Positions 43,396 to 54,344 are shown, numbered from the stretch's first letter. The stretch is 64,000 bases of DNA from Metaphire vulgaris (GCA_018105865.1 CM030859.1:6256443-6320442); one strand, 5' to 3'. Numbers and translations: made by a program. The notes: generated by a model not told the origin, from the letters alone.

Positions 43396-44345
43396 TAAAT
43401 GCGAATCAGGCTAATACCTTCTTCTCCTGAGGCCGATTCTGGTCAGCCCCGCCCTGTTCCACGAATGAGGTTGACTGTAGATATGTTTTATGTTGCACTG
43501 TAGGGCCTACTCCGGGAGGATTCTGAATAGCCCTCATGCGTGCTTTGTGTGTTTGCTTTTTCACAGATAGTTTTGCAATTGCGAGCCGCCGTGTGGAAGT
43601 TCTCGAGCAAAAGCCCTGGTCTATCTGTAGAGTCGAATTTCCACTCTGCGCTGCTCCTGCTGCTGTTCTTGCTCAGCAGCAGATTCAAGCACTGTAGGCT
43701 TAAGGATTGCGTTATAAGGCGAGACGATTATCTGAAATCTCCGAAAAACAGTAGGCTAACCAAGGTATGCATTTATTTGATTCAATTTACTTTGCACAAG
43801 TAAACGATTTTTCAAACCAGCTATGTAATTCGAATTGTTCCCATACCAAGATTTTCTACATCAACTGGAGGGTCGGACAGATACAAACCAAAGATTCAAC
43901 CTCTACTTGAGGTCGGTCTAGACAAGTGGAGTAGAGGGTGGCCACTGGCCGCCCAATCTCCATCAAATCAATGCTATTTTATGAAGAAACTAATTTGAAC
44001 ATCCATGCGTAGGCTTAAAGCCCGATGAGCAAAGAATTCTTGAGCCTCTTTCCCCGTTTGTAGATAATAATGAAGTAGATGCAAATACTTATGCTGTAAC
44101 TCTGTAGCTGTGAAAATCGTAGGCGTTAACCTGCTAGTTGCATTTATTTATGTAGCCTACGTCTAAAATGGCTTACCCTTCTAATTGATGACACAGACGT
44201 TTTGTGAGCATGCAAGCAGCTTCCTAAGCCTTCATTAACTGGTCCCTGCGTTCTAACCATTCATATGGTATATTCAGATCAACCAGAGGATTTACTATCA
44301 GGATACTGTTATTATTTTGTTTTCAGACCATTGCATTGACTATCA
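43396..44345. other. No gene recognised
   Basis: An 87-residue frame (43540-43803) has a hydrophobic run but no clear splice or start context. It is not called. Confidence 0.4.
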
Positions 44346-44830
44346 TTTAGAGGGCGAGGTGGTGTAGCGCTAGGATTCTTGCCAAGCAAGTGAAGCAACT
44401 GTATGTAGCGGGTTCCAGTGGCGTGGCTAAGGGGGTTGGGGTTAAACACCCTTGGTTGTTCTCACTTCTCGGTGTAGAAGGGCGATTTTTTGAGGTTAAA
44501 CCCTCTTTGGCTGTTCGACCAAAATGTTTATATTGTGTATCAATATCAATATCAATATCAATATAGGTCTAGCCTACTTGTACACGCTCATATACCTATA
44601 TAATTCACTTATTGAATAATAGGCCTAGTTGACGACCTTTTTTGCTTGTCGTGAATTTTACTGTGTTATTATCAATCATGGGAATCATCATGATGAATGA
44701 TGATAACTTTTTGTTGTCACAATTTTCCGAATTTGGGGATCATGGAAACCATAACCCCTTTCGGAAAATCTTGGCTACGCCACTGGCGGGTTCAAATCGA
44801 ATCCTAGTCATTGCATAGCAATCTTAGGCA
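44346..44830 (+). mobile_element. tRNA-like SINE split by a MITE
   Basis: GGTGGTGTAGCGCTAGGATT resembles a pol III A box region, and GGGTTCAAATCGAATCC (44788-44804) resembles a B box. The two halves (44346-44415 and 44786-44830) are separated by a hAT MITE that duplicated GCGGGTTC, part of the B box. Removing the MITE restores a tRNA-like head of about 75 bp. No full cloverleaf was checked. Confidence 0.5.
44416..44785. mobile_element. hAT MITE (CAGTGGCGTRGC ends), 370 bp
   Basis: Left CAGTGGCGTGGCTAAGG and right TTGGCTACGCCACTG are inverted and flanked by an exact 8-bp duplication GCGGGTTC (44408-44415, 44786-44793). It contains one GACGACC...GCTTGTC motif (44631-44650) and an ATCAAT run. 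Confidence 0.9.
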
Positions 44831-45029
44831 AGTTTTTCACTCCTTAATTGCCACGCATTTACGATTCTTCATTTTGTGAATGACCTATCGTGCGTCAACA
44901 ACCATGCAATACAATAATACTACTAAAATACTAATGGAAATGATAAATTAATTATAGACTTTATAGTAATATGTGGATGGCTTCAAAACACTAGTTTGCA
45001 TTGATAAACCTTCAGAACATTTTGACTAG

Positions 45030-45225
45030 AATCCTTTAAATCTTACATGTACGGCGATCCAGGAACGGGGTCGTTCTGTTTCATTAAAAAATTTTCACAG
45101 TCTCTCAGAGGTAGACCCCTACACCAAATTCCCTGCATTTTGACCCAGTGGTTGTCAACATTTTTACACTGAAATAGGTCGGCCCATTTTGGGCCACCCT
45201 GTATTTTCTGAAATTCAGACTTAAG
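45030..45225. mobile_element. Fragment with CAGGGTGGCCCAAAA end
   Basis: The minus strand starts CAGGGTGGCCCAAAATGGGC (45215 leftward), a typical terminal repeat of animal DNA transposons. The opposite end was not found. The 70-residue minus frame has no domain. Confidence 0.35.
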
Positions 45226-45365
45226 TGGAGTAAAATTACTTCTAAACCAGGTCATAGGCTATGTAAGTGTTTGTTACCAGAAATACAGTAGAGCCTTAGA
45301 TAGTGTAATTTGAATCTATCACCACTATTAAATTTGGAGACTAAGTTGTCCATGTAAGCTCTTCT

Positions 45366-45540
45366 GCACCAAATGGCTGAGCTGGTAGAATAGTAGAGGG
45401 TCAACTCTGGCTGTCATAACCTGGGTTCGATTCTCGGGCACTCACATGTCCACCGCGTCGCAGAGTGGAAATTAATATGGCCTGCATAACGTTTTATGCT
45501 GATGATTCGTTATAATCAATGTGCTATTGGCCAATCGGAT
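45366..45540 (+). mobile_element. tRNA-derived SINE
   Basis: TGGCTGAGCTGGTAGAATAG (A box) and GGGTTCGATTCTCGGGCA (B box, about 45423-45440) lie about 50 bp apart. A tRNA-unrelated body (CACATGTCCACCGCGTCGCA) follows. Not a functional tRNA by eye because the acceptor halves do not pair. Confidence 0.6.
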
Positions 45541-46310
45541 TCTTGGCCGTTGACTATGAGCACTCGCAATTTCCGATAGACATCACGAATTTCCTTAGAT
45601 AACCAGATACGTTAATAGGTTACTTAGGACTTAGGTTATCACCGAGACGCCTGTCTGGCGCTCAATGTTTTGTTTCTCATGATAAGACTCTGAAGTTTGT
45701 GTTCGTTAATCCATGGCCTCTCGCTGCTTTAATTGTATTAAATATAAATGTAGTAGTAAACCATGGCAGCAGACCAGTCTGCCCGCTAGTTTGACTTAAC
45801 AGGAAACGATATATTACGTTCTGTACCGTAGACCGGAGCGTTAGGGCAACTTGGACCATGCACTTAACGCTTGTAGTCTGAGTCTGTCTGACTCTGCAGT
45901 AGTAGTAGTAGTAAAAGTCGTGGGCTAAGCGGAAACATGACTCGCGCAGCGGAATTAGAGCTTGGGTGGAGAAACCGCCCTTTTAGATCGCGTGGGGCTT
46001 AGTACCAGCCGCTGCTGCTGTACGCAGCCAAGGATACGACCCAGCTTACTGCAAAGAAATAAGCCGATCCACAGTAATTTAACTATTATACTATTCACTG
46101 TATATATTGCGTTTACAGCGAACCATTTTATCGACACACCCGGCATTTCCTAGCGGCCTAGCCTAAGACACTCAAGCTTGCTGTCAAGCTTTCAGCGGAC
46201 AGATCAAATTATGGAATTATACTAGGCGGCCTCAAGTATATGTAATGTAAGTCAGTAGCAGTAGTCGTACTTCATGCTTCTTTGTAACGTCATAACTTCG
46301 ATAAAGCCTG
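45541..46310. other. No gene recognised
   Basis: It contains an (AGT)4 run at 45898-45910. Short frames show no domain. Confidence 0.4.
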
Positions 46311-46315
46311 GGAAC

Positions 46316-46537
46316 CATGGCCGGATTAAGGTCCGAGTGGGCCGGGGGGCTGAGAAAAAAGGCCGTCGCCTATACTGAAAATCTCTGACAAGCAAATAAA
46401 AGGTTATCTCCCTTCCAAATCGTGCTGAAAATCGTGCTGACAAGCAAAAAATGTTATCTCGAAAATCGGTGGGCCTATTTTCATGATGGGCCGGCGGGGC
46501 TACAGGCCCCTCAGCCCCCACCTTAATATTGCCCTTC
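46316..46537. mobile_element. Probable MITE (GGCCGGATTAAGG ends)
   Basis: Left GGCCGGATTAAGGTCCGAG and right CCCCCACCTTAATATTGCCC are imperfect inverted ends. It holds two reversed GCTTGTCA motifs (46386-46408, 46438-46458). The target duplication is not clear. Confidence 0.5.
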
Positions 46538-46619
46538 TGGGGACGCAAAATGGCAGTAGCGTGAGATTAAGAGATTAAGAGGAATGCATAAAGCGAGTTT
46601 AACTGTAATTTATTTAGCG

Positions 46620-46741
46620 CAGGGTCTCTCCAACTCAGATCTCATGGAAGGCCGCATTGGGAATTTGTCAGTGGCCTGTGGGCCGCGTTGCTGGAAAATT
46701 TTCAAACAATGAAATATGAAGTTACGAGTTAGAGACCGCTG
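46620..46741. mobile_element. hAT MITE, 122 bp
   Basis: CAGGGTCTCTCCAACTC ... GAGTTAGAGACCGCTG, flanked by an exact 8-bp duplication ATTTAGCG (46612-46619, 46742-46749). GCCGCATTGGGAA and GGCCGCGTTGC lie inside, as in CAGGGGTCYCCAAC-type hAT MITEs. Confidence 0.85.
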
Positions 46742-47000
46742 ATTTAGCGTAATCCGTCTGACGGAGACTTTGATTACCTTAACTACTACTGCAGAGTGCA
46801 GACTACAAGAAAGCTTTCAGTGTTAGGTCTATGGTCCAATTAAATTGCCCTAACGCTCCGGTCTACGATTAGACTTGATTGGACCAAAAACTATACATAG
46901 CCTACATCTCTTGGTCTGTCAATTACCTGTCACTGTATTACTGCATATACTATATAGGCCTACTGTAGTCTGTAGTGTAGAGTATTATAGACAGAACAAG

Positions 47001-47390
47001 CAGGGCCGGCCTTACGTTTTGCGGGGCCTCGGGCGAGACCAATCGCGGGGCCCTTCAGCGTGCGCAAAAAAATCGTGACAAGCAAAAAAGGTAATCATCG
47101 ACAATCGCGGGACCCTTCAACCCTTCACAGTGGCGTAGCCAGGATTTCCGAAGGGGGGTTGAAAAAAGTTTGTCGATAACCGCCAAGGGGGTTTTACCCC
47201 AAAATCGCCTCAAAAAACAAAAATTGCATGGAAATACATAAAAAAATTTTCCGCCGTCCAAGGGGGGTTTAACCCCCAACCCTCCGTGGCTACGCCACTG
47301 ACCCTTCAAAGGCTTTGCGCGGGGCCTCTAGAAGAGCGGGGCCCTGGGCACAGGCCCGGTTTGCCCAGGCTTAAATTAAGGCCGGCCCTG
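47001..47390. mobile_element. hAT MITE (CAGGGCCGGCCTTA ends), outer
   Basis: CAGGGCCGGCCTTA ... TAAGGCCGGCCCTG is a 14-bp inverted repeat with one mismatch or fewer, flanked by an exact 8-bp duplication AGAACAAG (46993-47000, 47391-47398). One reversed GCTTGTCA motif is at 47076-47095. It contains a second MITE at 47128-47300. Confidence 0.93.
47128..47300. mobile_element. hAT MITE (CAGTGGCGTAGCCA ends), inner
   Basis: CAGTGGCGTAGCCAGG ... GTGGCTACGCCACTG, 173 bp, flanked by an exact 8-bp duplication ACCCTTCA (47120-47127, 47301-47308). It is a later insertion into the 47001-47390 element and the same end family as 44416-44785 and 50534-51440. Confidence 0.93.
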
Positions 47391-47557
47391 AGAACAAGAG
47401 CTGTCCGGTAAGCATATTGGGAAATACTAGTTGAATAGTACACCAAGACAAAATCTACGATTCTAATTGGTGCAATTGATCACGTGAAGCTAAAACTATG
47501 TCGCACCTATTAATAGAACTCAGAAAATTTTCTCCTCAGTCTAGTCTTAGTTAAAAC

Positions 47558-47941
47558 CATGGGTGTAAAACACGGGGGGACGGCGGGGGACGGTCCCCCC
47601 GAATAATTAGTTGGCGGGGGACAGAGTATCAATTATCCCCCCCAATGTTTTGGGCTATATGGTAAAAAATGCTATCCTACCCCATCATGTTGATGTCAGA
47701 ATTACGCCAAATCCGCATTCTCTCATTTCGGATGACCTTTTTAGCTTGTCAGGGTATTTGAAGAATATAAAAATATCAGGATGACCTTCTTTTTGGCTTG
47801 TCATGACGTATTTCATGGGCGATTTTAAGTCCCCACCATACTATGCAATATCCCAAAAAAGGGGGGATGTTTATATTTCTGGGGGGTCAACTTTTTAAAA
47901 TTATTCTATCCCCCAATGTTGACGCCAGATTTACGCCCGTG
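47558..47941. mobile_element. MITE with CATGGGTGTAAA ends, 384 bp
   Basis: Left CATGGGTGTAAAACACGG; right, reversed, CACGGGCGTAAATCTGGC. Exact 8-bp duplication GTTAAAAC (47550-47557, 47942-47949). Two GATGACC...GCTTGTCA motifs (47731-47751, 47780-47803). Confidence 0.85.
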
Positions 47942-48119
47942 GTTAAAACGACATTGACGTTACCATTTTGCAAACTAGGCCTAATTCAAAATAACAATTC
48001 GCCGGTTTTATCATATAAAACGCGGCATTCGACAAGGTATGCAAAGGAAAACTAGTCATGTTCAATACACTCTATGTCCACTTGATTGACGCCAAAGTTT
48101 AAAAAAACCAATGGCCAAA

Positions 48120-48340
48120 CTTGTCACTACTTAATGGAAGTAAGTATGTAGCCTAAATCGTGAATTTCTATAGCGTTTAAAAAAACGACACCGCATCTCC
48201 TTATTCCTAGGTGCTCCTTATTCTTATCTTAGGCGCCTATCAATCAATCAATAAACTTCTATGGCGCCACTATCATAAAGCCCAAGGCATCATCCGACGG
48301 CGCATCAAATCCAAATTGAATTAGAGTCAGATCAGGCCGG
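48120..48340 (-). mobile_element. Two LINE/SINE-type 3' tails, minus strand
   Basis: 48140-48235 carries the family A-like tail (CGTGAATTTCTATAGCG, with AAGTAAGTA at its 3' side on the minus strand). 48236-48330 carries a second one with a (TTGA)3 tail and CTATGGCGCCACTATC. Neither retains coding sequence. Confidence 0.5.
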
Positions 48341-48498
48341 AAAGGTCAGTCAGAAACGCTTAATCTTAGCATGAAGTAGTTATAGCCAAAAACGTGGGGT
48401 CATTCATGCTGGGTCATTTTAAAGTAGGCCCTCAATCCCCTCAATTGACTGGCAAAACGAGATGTATTATTGCACATCATCAGACATGGCTTGTTTGT

Positions 48499-48516
48499 CT
48501 TCTTCTTCTTCTTCTT

Positions 48517-48547
<31 letters not shown>

Positions 48548-48627
48548 TTCTTCCTCTTCCTCTTCTTCTTCTTCTTCTTCTTCTTCTTCTTCTTCTTCTT
48601 CTTCTTCTTCTTCTTCTTCTTCTTCTT
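48499..48627. repeat. (TTC)n microsatellite, tail of a minus-strand LINE
   Basis: Nearly pure TTC repeats, with one short TATTCTTCCTCTTCC interruption. On the minus strand it is a (GAA)n tail directly after the LINE 3' end at 48630. Confidence 0.95.
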
Positions 48628-48629
48628 TA

Positions 48630-49090
48630 GGTGCTGTGTGTTTCTACGTTAGCGACCATGGATTTCCACTTTGTTCGATCTTGACATCCTCTTAATAATT
48701 TGATGTTGTTCTTTACTTCCTCAATTCCTTCTCGTAGGTACTAGGCAGTCTACAATCTCTACATAGGTGTCTCTCTGTCTTTCTCTTGCTCTTTTGAGTC
48801 TTTTCCCCTCCATTTTTCGGTTATTGCCAAATGCTCCAGGCCTTCCTTCCTCATTATGTGCCCAAAGAAGGAAAGCTGCCTTTTTAATGGTTACCATCAG
48901 ACTTCTTTCTATTCCAAATTCATTTAAGATCTCTTCATTGGTTTTCTTTTCCATCCACGAAATCTTCAGCATCCTTCGTAAAACCACATTTCTCTGGCTT
49001 CCAATTTTTCTGCATGACCTTGGATATTATGGATATAGTCCATGTCTCTGCTTCAAACACTTGGTAAGATGTTGTGTTTATACATGATGA
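48630..49090 (-). mobile_element. RTE-like LINE C-terminal fragment
   Basis: The minus frame 48987-48721 reads MLKISWMEKKTNEEILNEF and KAAFLLWAHNEEGRPGAFGN, then RDTYVEIVDCLV. It is the same C-terminal block as at 830-1400, whose end SWTEKQTNEEVMK it resembles. 5'-truncated, with a (GAA)n tail. Confidence 0.8.
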
Positions 49091-50325
49091 TGATGTTTTT
49101 GTTCTACCTAAAGTTAAATCCTATGAGTCGTGAATAGAACGGAATTAATATTTCACATATAATTCTGGAAAATTCCATACACTATTTAGCGTTTTGTTCT
49201 ATTAATAGGTGCGACCTAGTTAAGCTTCACGTGATCAAATGAACCAACTAGAAGCCTAGATTTTGCCTTGGTGTACTATTCAACTAGCATTTCCAAATAT
49301 GCGTACTGTAAGTTGCCAGATGTCCGGTTTTTAGCCGGACTGTCCGGTATTCTGGCTATTTGTTATGTTAAAAAATTGAAGTAATGCCGGACATGCACGT
49401 GTCCGGAATTTTCTTGCAAACTACTGCAGGCAAGTCACTTCCAACCTGGGGGTACTTACTCACTGTAAGCAGAAGTTTGCTGGGAGTCCCAGTCTAGTAC
49501 AATGTTCTATTTCGGCTACAAATAATATGCTTCAAAACCCAATTCCAAAATGTGTATTAATAAACCGTCTAGAGTCGATTCAACGGTTGGAACTTGGGGC
49601 AGTTATGCAGACTAGGAGCTTTCACTCGCCTTCCAAACTTTGATCGGTTAATTTGTTTTAAATATGCGAATTTTAGTTACTCTATTTACGAACGTTTAAA
49701 CATTAATCGGTAAAACCGAAGTTTAGCCGACCAAGAACTTGAACGAGATCTGTTGTAACGTAAACAAAGTATAAATCCGCGCAGTGTGAAGCGGCTACAC
49801 AAGTAAAGAGGCTCCAAATTCAACAATGTATAAGTCCACCGACGCAGAAATTCAAATCCACTGCATAAGTCATACAATAAAATATCGTTTCTTGTGCAAT
49901 TATTGGTTCGTGGACAACCCATAAGTCAGAAAATCCAGTTAAAACAATCACTTCTAATTTAAATATGTCGGCGCTTGCTTTTGCCGCTGCTTCCTTTTTG
50001 TGATAAAGTGTATCAGCAATTGATAAACGACATTTCAGGTCTAGGCCTATAACACAGCGCCTACCAAAAGCATTGTATAGATCACACTTTCTTCACAACG
50101 GTAAATCACATTATTAACATTAAATAATAATATTACTTACTTACTTATTTACTTACTTATTTATGTCTTTACTCTTCCATTACCTATCAATTCAGATATC
50201 TATGGACCGGACGGACTACTTTCGGTGGTGTTCCTCTATGCCGGTTGTCTGTCTAATCTTCGGTTTTACCTTACTGGCCCCCATCCTTTTGGCTATAACT
50301 ATTTGATACTAAGATAAGATTAAGC
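49091..50325. other. No gene recognised
   Basis: A TTGCCAGATGTCCGG / CCGGAC inverted patch (49311-49440) may be a decayed MITE. 50130-50165 has CTTACTTACTTA tail-like repeats. Nothing coding is supported. Confidence 0.4.
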
Positions 50326-50533
50326 GCGTAAGAATAAGAAACTACTGTGGTGCTACTTGTGAAAGTAAGTAAAAAAGTAAAATCTCGTTAATTTCTAAAG
50401 CGCTTTCAAAAGATGCACCGAAGTAGCTCCTTATTCCTATGCGCTTAATCTCAAATGAAGTAGCTATAGCCAAAGGTGGGTCATTCATGCCGGGTCATTT
50501 AATCAAAATGGCGAGTGGGCAGGACGCTAGAGC

Positions 50534-51440
50534 CAGTGGCGTAACCAGAGTCAAAATGTAACCCGGGCAGCTGACCATGGGCTGTCCATAAATTACGTAA
50601 GCAATTTTTGGGCGAATTTAACCCCCCCTATCAACAGTTGTCACACTTTTCAAACCCCTCCCTCTTTTGTTTACTTAATTTATGGACAGACACTCAACAA
50701 AAATTATTTAAACAAATTAACGAGGATTTTAAATTGATCCCATTCCACGAGACAACGCAAATGCTCAACAGATGAATTTTAAAGAGTGAATCCATAGGCC
50801 CTCCTATCTTTGATCGGAATTTTAGGAATTTGACCAAATACACGTGGAAATCGGAGTACCCTCTCGGGTCACAAAGGTCAAATCTCAAAGCAGCTGCGAT
50901 TTGCTTCTAAGGCGGGTCGACCCGACCCGACCCGACGAGGGCCTTTGGAGCGCAGAGGTCAAAGCCACTTCATCTGCCTGCTATCCCTGGTTATCAGTCA
51001 CCAAGTCATCGTAAATCTTCAGCCACGGCCAGAGCAACAATTATCACCTTACACTGAAGATAGCGTCCACTTCGGTAGAGGAAGATGCATAGGAAATGAA
51101 TCGTCCATTAGGGACAAGCCATTACCGCCATAAGTGAAATTCGATATATCACGTAGATACATATACTTGCCAAACACAATGATAATAGTAATTACTGCAT
51201 TTCTTGCTGATACCTGTAACCTGTGAAACACGGTTTCCAGATACATGTACTTTAGTTTTAGATGATTAGAATAGTAGGCCTATTGCAATGACGTACATGG
51301 CAGTGCAAAAGTAAGCAAATACAAATATTAAAGGCATAAATTTTTATTTTTTTCAACCCGGGCAGAAATTTTTCAACCTGGGCAGAAAGCAAAGTAACCC
51401 GGGCATTGCCCGTAATTGCCCGGGCGTGGTTACGCCACTG
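50534..51440. mobile_element. hAT MITE (CAGTGGCGTAACCA ends), 907 bp
   Basis: CAGTGGCGTAACCAGAG ... GTGGTTACGCCACTG, flanked by GCTAGAGC and GCTACAGC (7 of 8). AACCCGGGCAG repeats lie at both ends. It contains MITE-C (50580-50690) and a GACCCGACCCGACCCGAC run (50920-50938). Inserted in the LINE family A 3' UTR. Confidence 0.82.
50580..50690. mobile_element. MITE-C, about 110 bp
   Basis: GCTGTCCATAAATTACGTAA and ACTTAATTTATGGACAG are inverted ends. It is the shortest member of the GTCCATWAATTACGT group and is nested in the hAT MITE. Confidence 0.7.
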
Positions 51441-52153
51441 GCTACAGCTATGGAGGAAATGATTTTATAAAGAGAAATGATTTTAGTTTAGAAAGAAAAA
51501 CATGAGGATATGTTGCAAGAAGGGGAGAAAATTGTGACTCAGAGTTTGTTATTTGGCTTTGATGTAGACAGCGAAGGGATATTGGAATTGAGTTCCAAAG
51601 CTCAGGTGCAGCGTATGAAAAAGCACGATTGCAAATTTTGAGAGATGATTGATTCAGAGGTCGAAGGAGAGTTACATGAGAAGAAGATCTAGTAGATCCA
51701 GGTTGTTGTGGAATTATCAGATTTCTTAGGTAGACAGGTTTTGATGTATGAAGTGAGTTATAAGTCATCGATATTATTTTATATTCAATGCGTTCTGCTA
51801 TTTTGAGCCAGTGGAGAGAATTGAGTAATGGTGTAATGTGGCAAAATTTAGGCGATTTAGTTACTGCACGAGCTAAGGCATTTTGAATCGATTGGAGTTT
51901 ACATATGGAAGCCTTTGGAAGATTGTGAAACAGTGAGTTACAGTAGTCTAACTTAGAGTGAACTATTGAAGTGGCAATGGTGGAAGCAGTTTTAATATCA
52001 AGGTAGGGACGAAGGCGACGTAGATCACGAATGTGAGCATAACAGGTTTTTGATAGTTGAGATATGTGAGCTTCAAAATTTATGGAGAAGTCAAAAGTAA
52101 ATCCAAGATTTTTGCAGTTGGAACAGGGGTTATTATTGTATCTGGGGCTAAAA

Positions 52154-52756
52154 TCAGTGTGGGATTTTCAATTTTTTCAGTTGTTGTGGCAGTCCAAATA
52201 AGAGAAATTCTGTTTTGGAGGGATTGAGGGCTAGGAGATTAGCTGACATCCAAGATGAGATTGACGAAAATGCTGATTCTAGTTGAGAGATTGATGCCTT
52301 AAAGGAAAACGGAGTAAACGAAAGAAATAATTGAGTGTCGTCTGCATAAAGTTGATGATTTAATTTGAGAGAGTTGATTAAGGATGACAGTGGGGTAGTG
52401 TAGAGACTGAACAAAACCGGTCCAAGGACAGATCCTTGTGGTACTCCATAGTATAGATCAGAGGGTGATGAAGTTTGATTCAGGCATGAAACTTGAAAGG
52501 ATCTAGATTGGAGATAGGATTGGAACCAGCGGTGAGCTACAGAAGATATTCCAAACCAGAGGGAAAGGCGTTTCAGTAGGATTTTGTGATCTATAGTATC
52601 AAAGGCAGCAGAAAGATCAAGGAGACAGAGACCAGTAACTCGTTGAGATCCGATGGCAGTGAGGAGTTTGTCATAAATGTATGTGAGGACGGTTTCTGTT
52701 GAATGATGTTTTGTATAAGCAGATTGGTGAGTGTTGTATAAGGAGTTTTTTGACAA
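52154..52756 (-). CDS. LINE family A reverse transcriptase core (partial)
   Basis: A 200-residue frame of retrotransposon origin. HQSAYTKHHSTETVLTYIYD (residues 10-29), LCLLDLSAAFDTIDHKILL with the first catalytic Asp (about 43-61), GVPQGSVLGPVLFSLY (about 104-119) and LYADDTQLFL with the catalytic Asp pair (about 136-145), then LALNPSKTEFLLFG (about 176-189). These are the fingers and palm of a CR1/L2-like RT. The Met start is not biological, as coding sequence continues upstream to about 53000 in another frame. Confidence 0.88.
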   Translation of the reverse strand: MSKNSLYNTHQSAYTKHHSTETVLTYIYDKLLTAIGSQRVTGLCLLDLSAAFDTIDHKILLKRLSLWFGISSVAHRWFQSYLQSRSFQVSCLNQTSSPSDLYYGVPQGSVLGPVLFSLYTTPLSSLINSLKLNHQLYADDTQLFLSFTPFSFKASISQLESAFSSISSWMSANLLALNPSKTEFLLFGLPQQLKKLKIPH

Positions 52757-53024
52757 ATGCTCAGTTAGTCTGGAAAGAACGATTTTCTCTGTGAGTTTGG
52801 AGAGGACAGACAGGTTTGAAATGGGGCGATAATTGTTGAGATCCTCTCTGTCAAGGTTTGGTTTTTTAAGAAGTGGAGTTACGAGGGAATTTTTAAATGA
52901 GGATGGGAATGTGCCTGTGGAAAGAGATAAATTGATAATTTTGGTTATAGTTGGTACTAGGGCAGAGGCACACTGTTTGAGAAGAGAGGTTTGTATTGGA
53001 TCAAGACTGCATTGCTTGTTTGGA

Positions 53025-53070
53025 AAGGACTATAGAAATTCACGAGATTTTACTTACTTACTTACTTCAG
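53025..53070 (+). mobile_element. LINE family A 3' tail, solo
   Basis: GACTATAGAAATTCACGAGA then TTTTACTTACTTACTTACTT, the tail of family A, abutting the 5' end of the minus-strand LINE. Confidence 0.7.
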
Positions 53071-53253
53071 TCTAAACACTGGAAAATGGAAACAGTGGAA
53101 GCGGCGGAACATGATTAGGCCTAATGCAGTACAATGTCAATATAAGAATGTGAATTTTCGATTAACATAGAAACATTTTAGTTAGGCCTATATTCACATT
53201 TTGGTGATTGGCTAATTAATCGTCCCAAATGAAATTAGCGTCCCAAATGAAAT

Positions 53254-53275
53254 TAACCCTAACCCTAACCCTAAT
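53254..53275. repeat. Short telomere-like (CCCTAA)3
   Basis: Three CCCTAA units. A similar patch lies at 62513-62530. Too short to claim a telomeric origin. Confidence 0.5.
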
Positions 53276-53549
53276 AAAAACGGGTTTGACGGAAGGAACC
53301 AGGAAGCAAGGCAGACCCAGAACCAGCTGGATACTGGATAGACAACATTATGACATGGTCTAACATGAAAGGAGCTCCACTAATGGAAGCAGCTAAAAAA
53401 GGGAGCAGTGGAGAATTATTGTTCAACGTTGCAGCCAACCTTCGCATAGTGACGAGTCGACGACGGCTTCATGACATGACATGACAATTAAATTAACACA
53501 TGCTGTCTACAATCTACGCACATAGTTATTGTAAAATTATATGAAATAC

Positions 53550-54150
53550 CTAAACTGAGTAATTTCCCGATATGCCACTGAGAAATGTTCCAAACACATT
53601 TCCCTGACGTACAGCATTCCTGACCATGAACTCATGGAGATATGAGGGAAAGAAGCCACGACTTGTACCAAATTGCCTCTTCAAATTTCTCTTCATCCTC
53701 ATCCACATGTTTTCGACGTTTTGTGTGTGGGCAGTGTTGTCTTCGGAATCAGCAAAATCGTTTTGGTGCACAACTGAATGGAATACATATTGTATGAGAT
53801 ATTGTCGGAATGTTAGCATATGAAGCCAACCATACGACACAATGTGCGTCCCTGGTAGAATGTGGGCAACAATTTCCGGTGATAAAGTTGCAGCAGTGCG
53901 ATCCGGTACTTCGAAAATTAAGCATTTTCCCGACTCGCGTTCGATACCTCCAAACACTCGATGTCCATCGTGCCACTGCCCTCGGTGGTAGGCCTACTAC
54001 GCGATGGAAGTACTTGGACTCATCTACCTACACGACTATCGCATCACCGTTCGCGTCTATTCCTCTCAGTTCTCCTGAATGTCGGCAACAAAAATTGCAC
54101 CAGTCAATAACTGTGTGTCTATTAACTTCTGCTTCATGTGAAATGATACA
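53550..54150 (-). pseudogene. Merlin (ISXO2/IS1595-like) transposase relic
   Basis: The minus frame 53957-53550 (135 residues) reads MFGGIERESGKCLIFEVPDR, ILPGTHIVSYGWLHM, AHTQNVENMWMRMKRNLKR and GTSRGFFPSYLHEFMVRN. This is the DDE core of ISXO2-like transposases, known in animals as Merlin. Upstream, TVIDWCNFC and VDESKYFHR (about 54110-54020) give the first catalytic Asp, but with an in-frame TAG just before it and a frameshift after it. The second Asp is expected in a SDGW-like position and is Tyr here (IVSYGW); the Glu of NVE is kept. I see no terminal inverted repeats. A dead copy. Confidence 0.88.
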
Positions 54151-54244
54151 CTGTGATGTACCAGGACCCTGCAATACGTGATAATTAAAATCTGGCGTCG
54201 CGGAATCTAGCTATGGTCAAAGAACGACCCAGCTCGAATGGATT

Positions 54245-54304
54245 TGCGGAAGTGGTTCTCACACAGGACAGACCCTATTGAACCACTTTAAACGTTGTTG
54301 TTGC

Positions 54305-54344
<40 letters not shown>

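Larger units (their letters stand above)
50364..53017 (-). mobile_element. LINE family A, minus strand, split by a MITE
   Basis: The 3' end lies at about 50364 (tail AAGTAAGT and CTCGTTAATTTCTAAAGCGC on the plus strand). The MITE 50534-51440 interrupts the 3' UTR. Then come the C-terminus 51768-51448 (NRAFSYAAPELWNSIPISL), the RT 52756-52154, and upstream RT sequence (NNYRPISNLSVLSKLTEK, about 52840-52790) to a 5' truncation near 53017. The RT core frame is open for 200 residues, but the whole ORF is broken. Confidence 0.88.

Noticed and set aside
43540..43803. 87-residue hydrophobic frame
   Set aside because: Leu-rich run of seven to nine residues, no family resemblance, no clear promoter or splice signal.
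45366..45450. Functional tRNA gene
   Set aside because: A and B boxes are present, but the ends do not form an acceptor stem and an unrelated body follows, so a SINE is more likely. The same holds for 55450-55575.
53254..53275. Interstitial telomere
   Set aside because: Only three CCCTAA units, likewise at 62513; such runs arise by chance or from repair.
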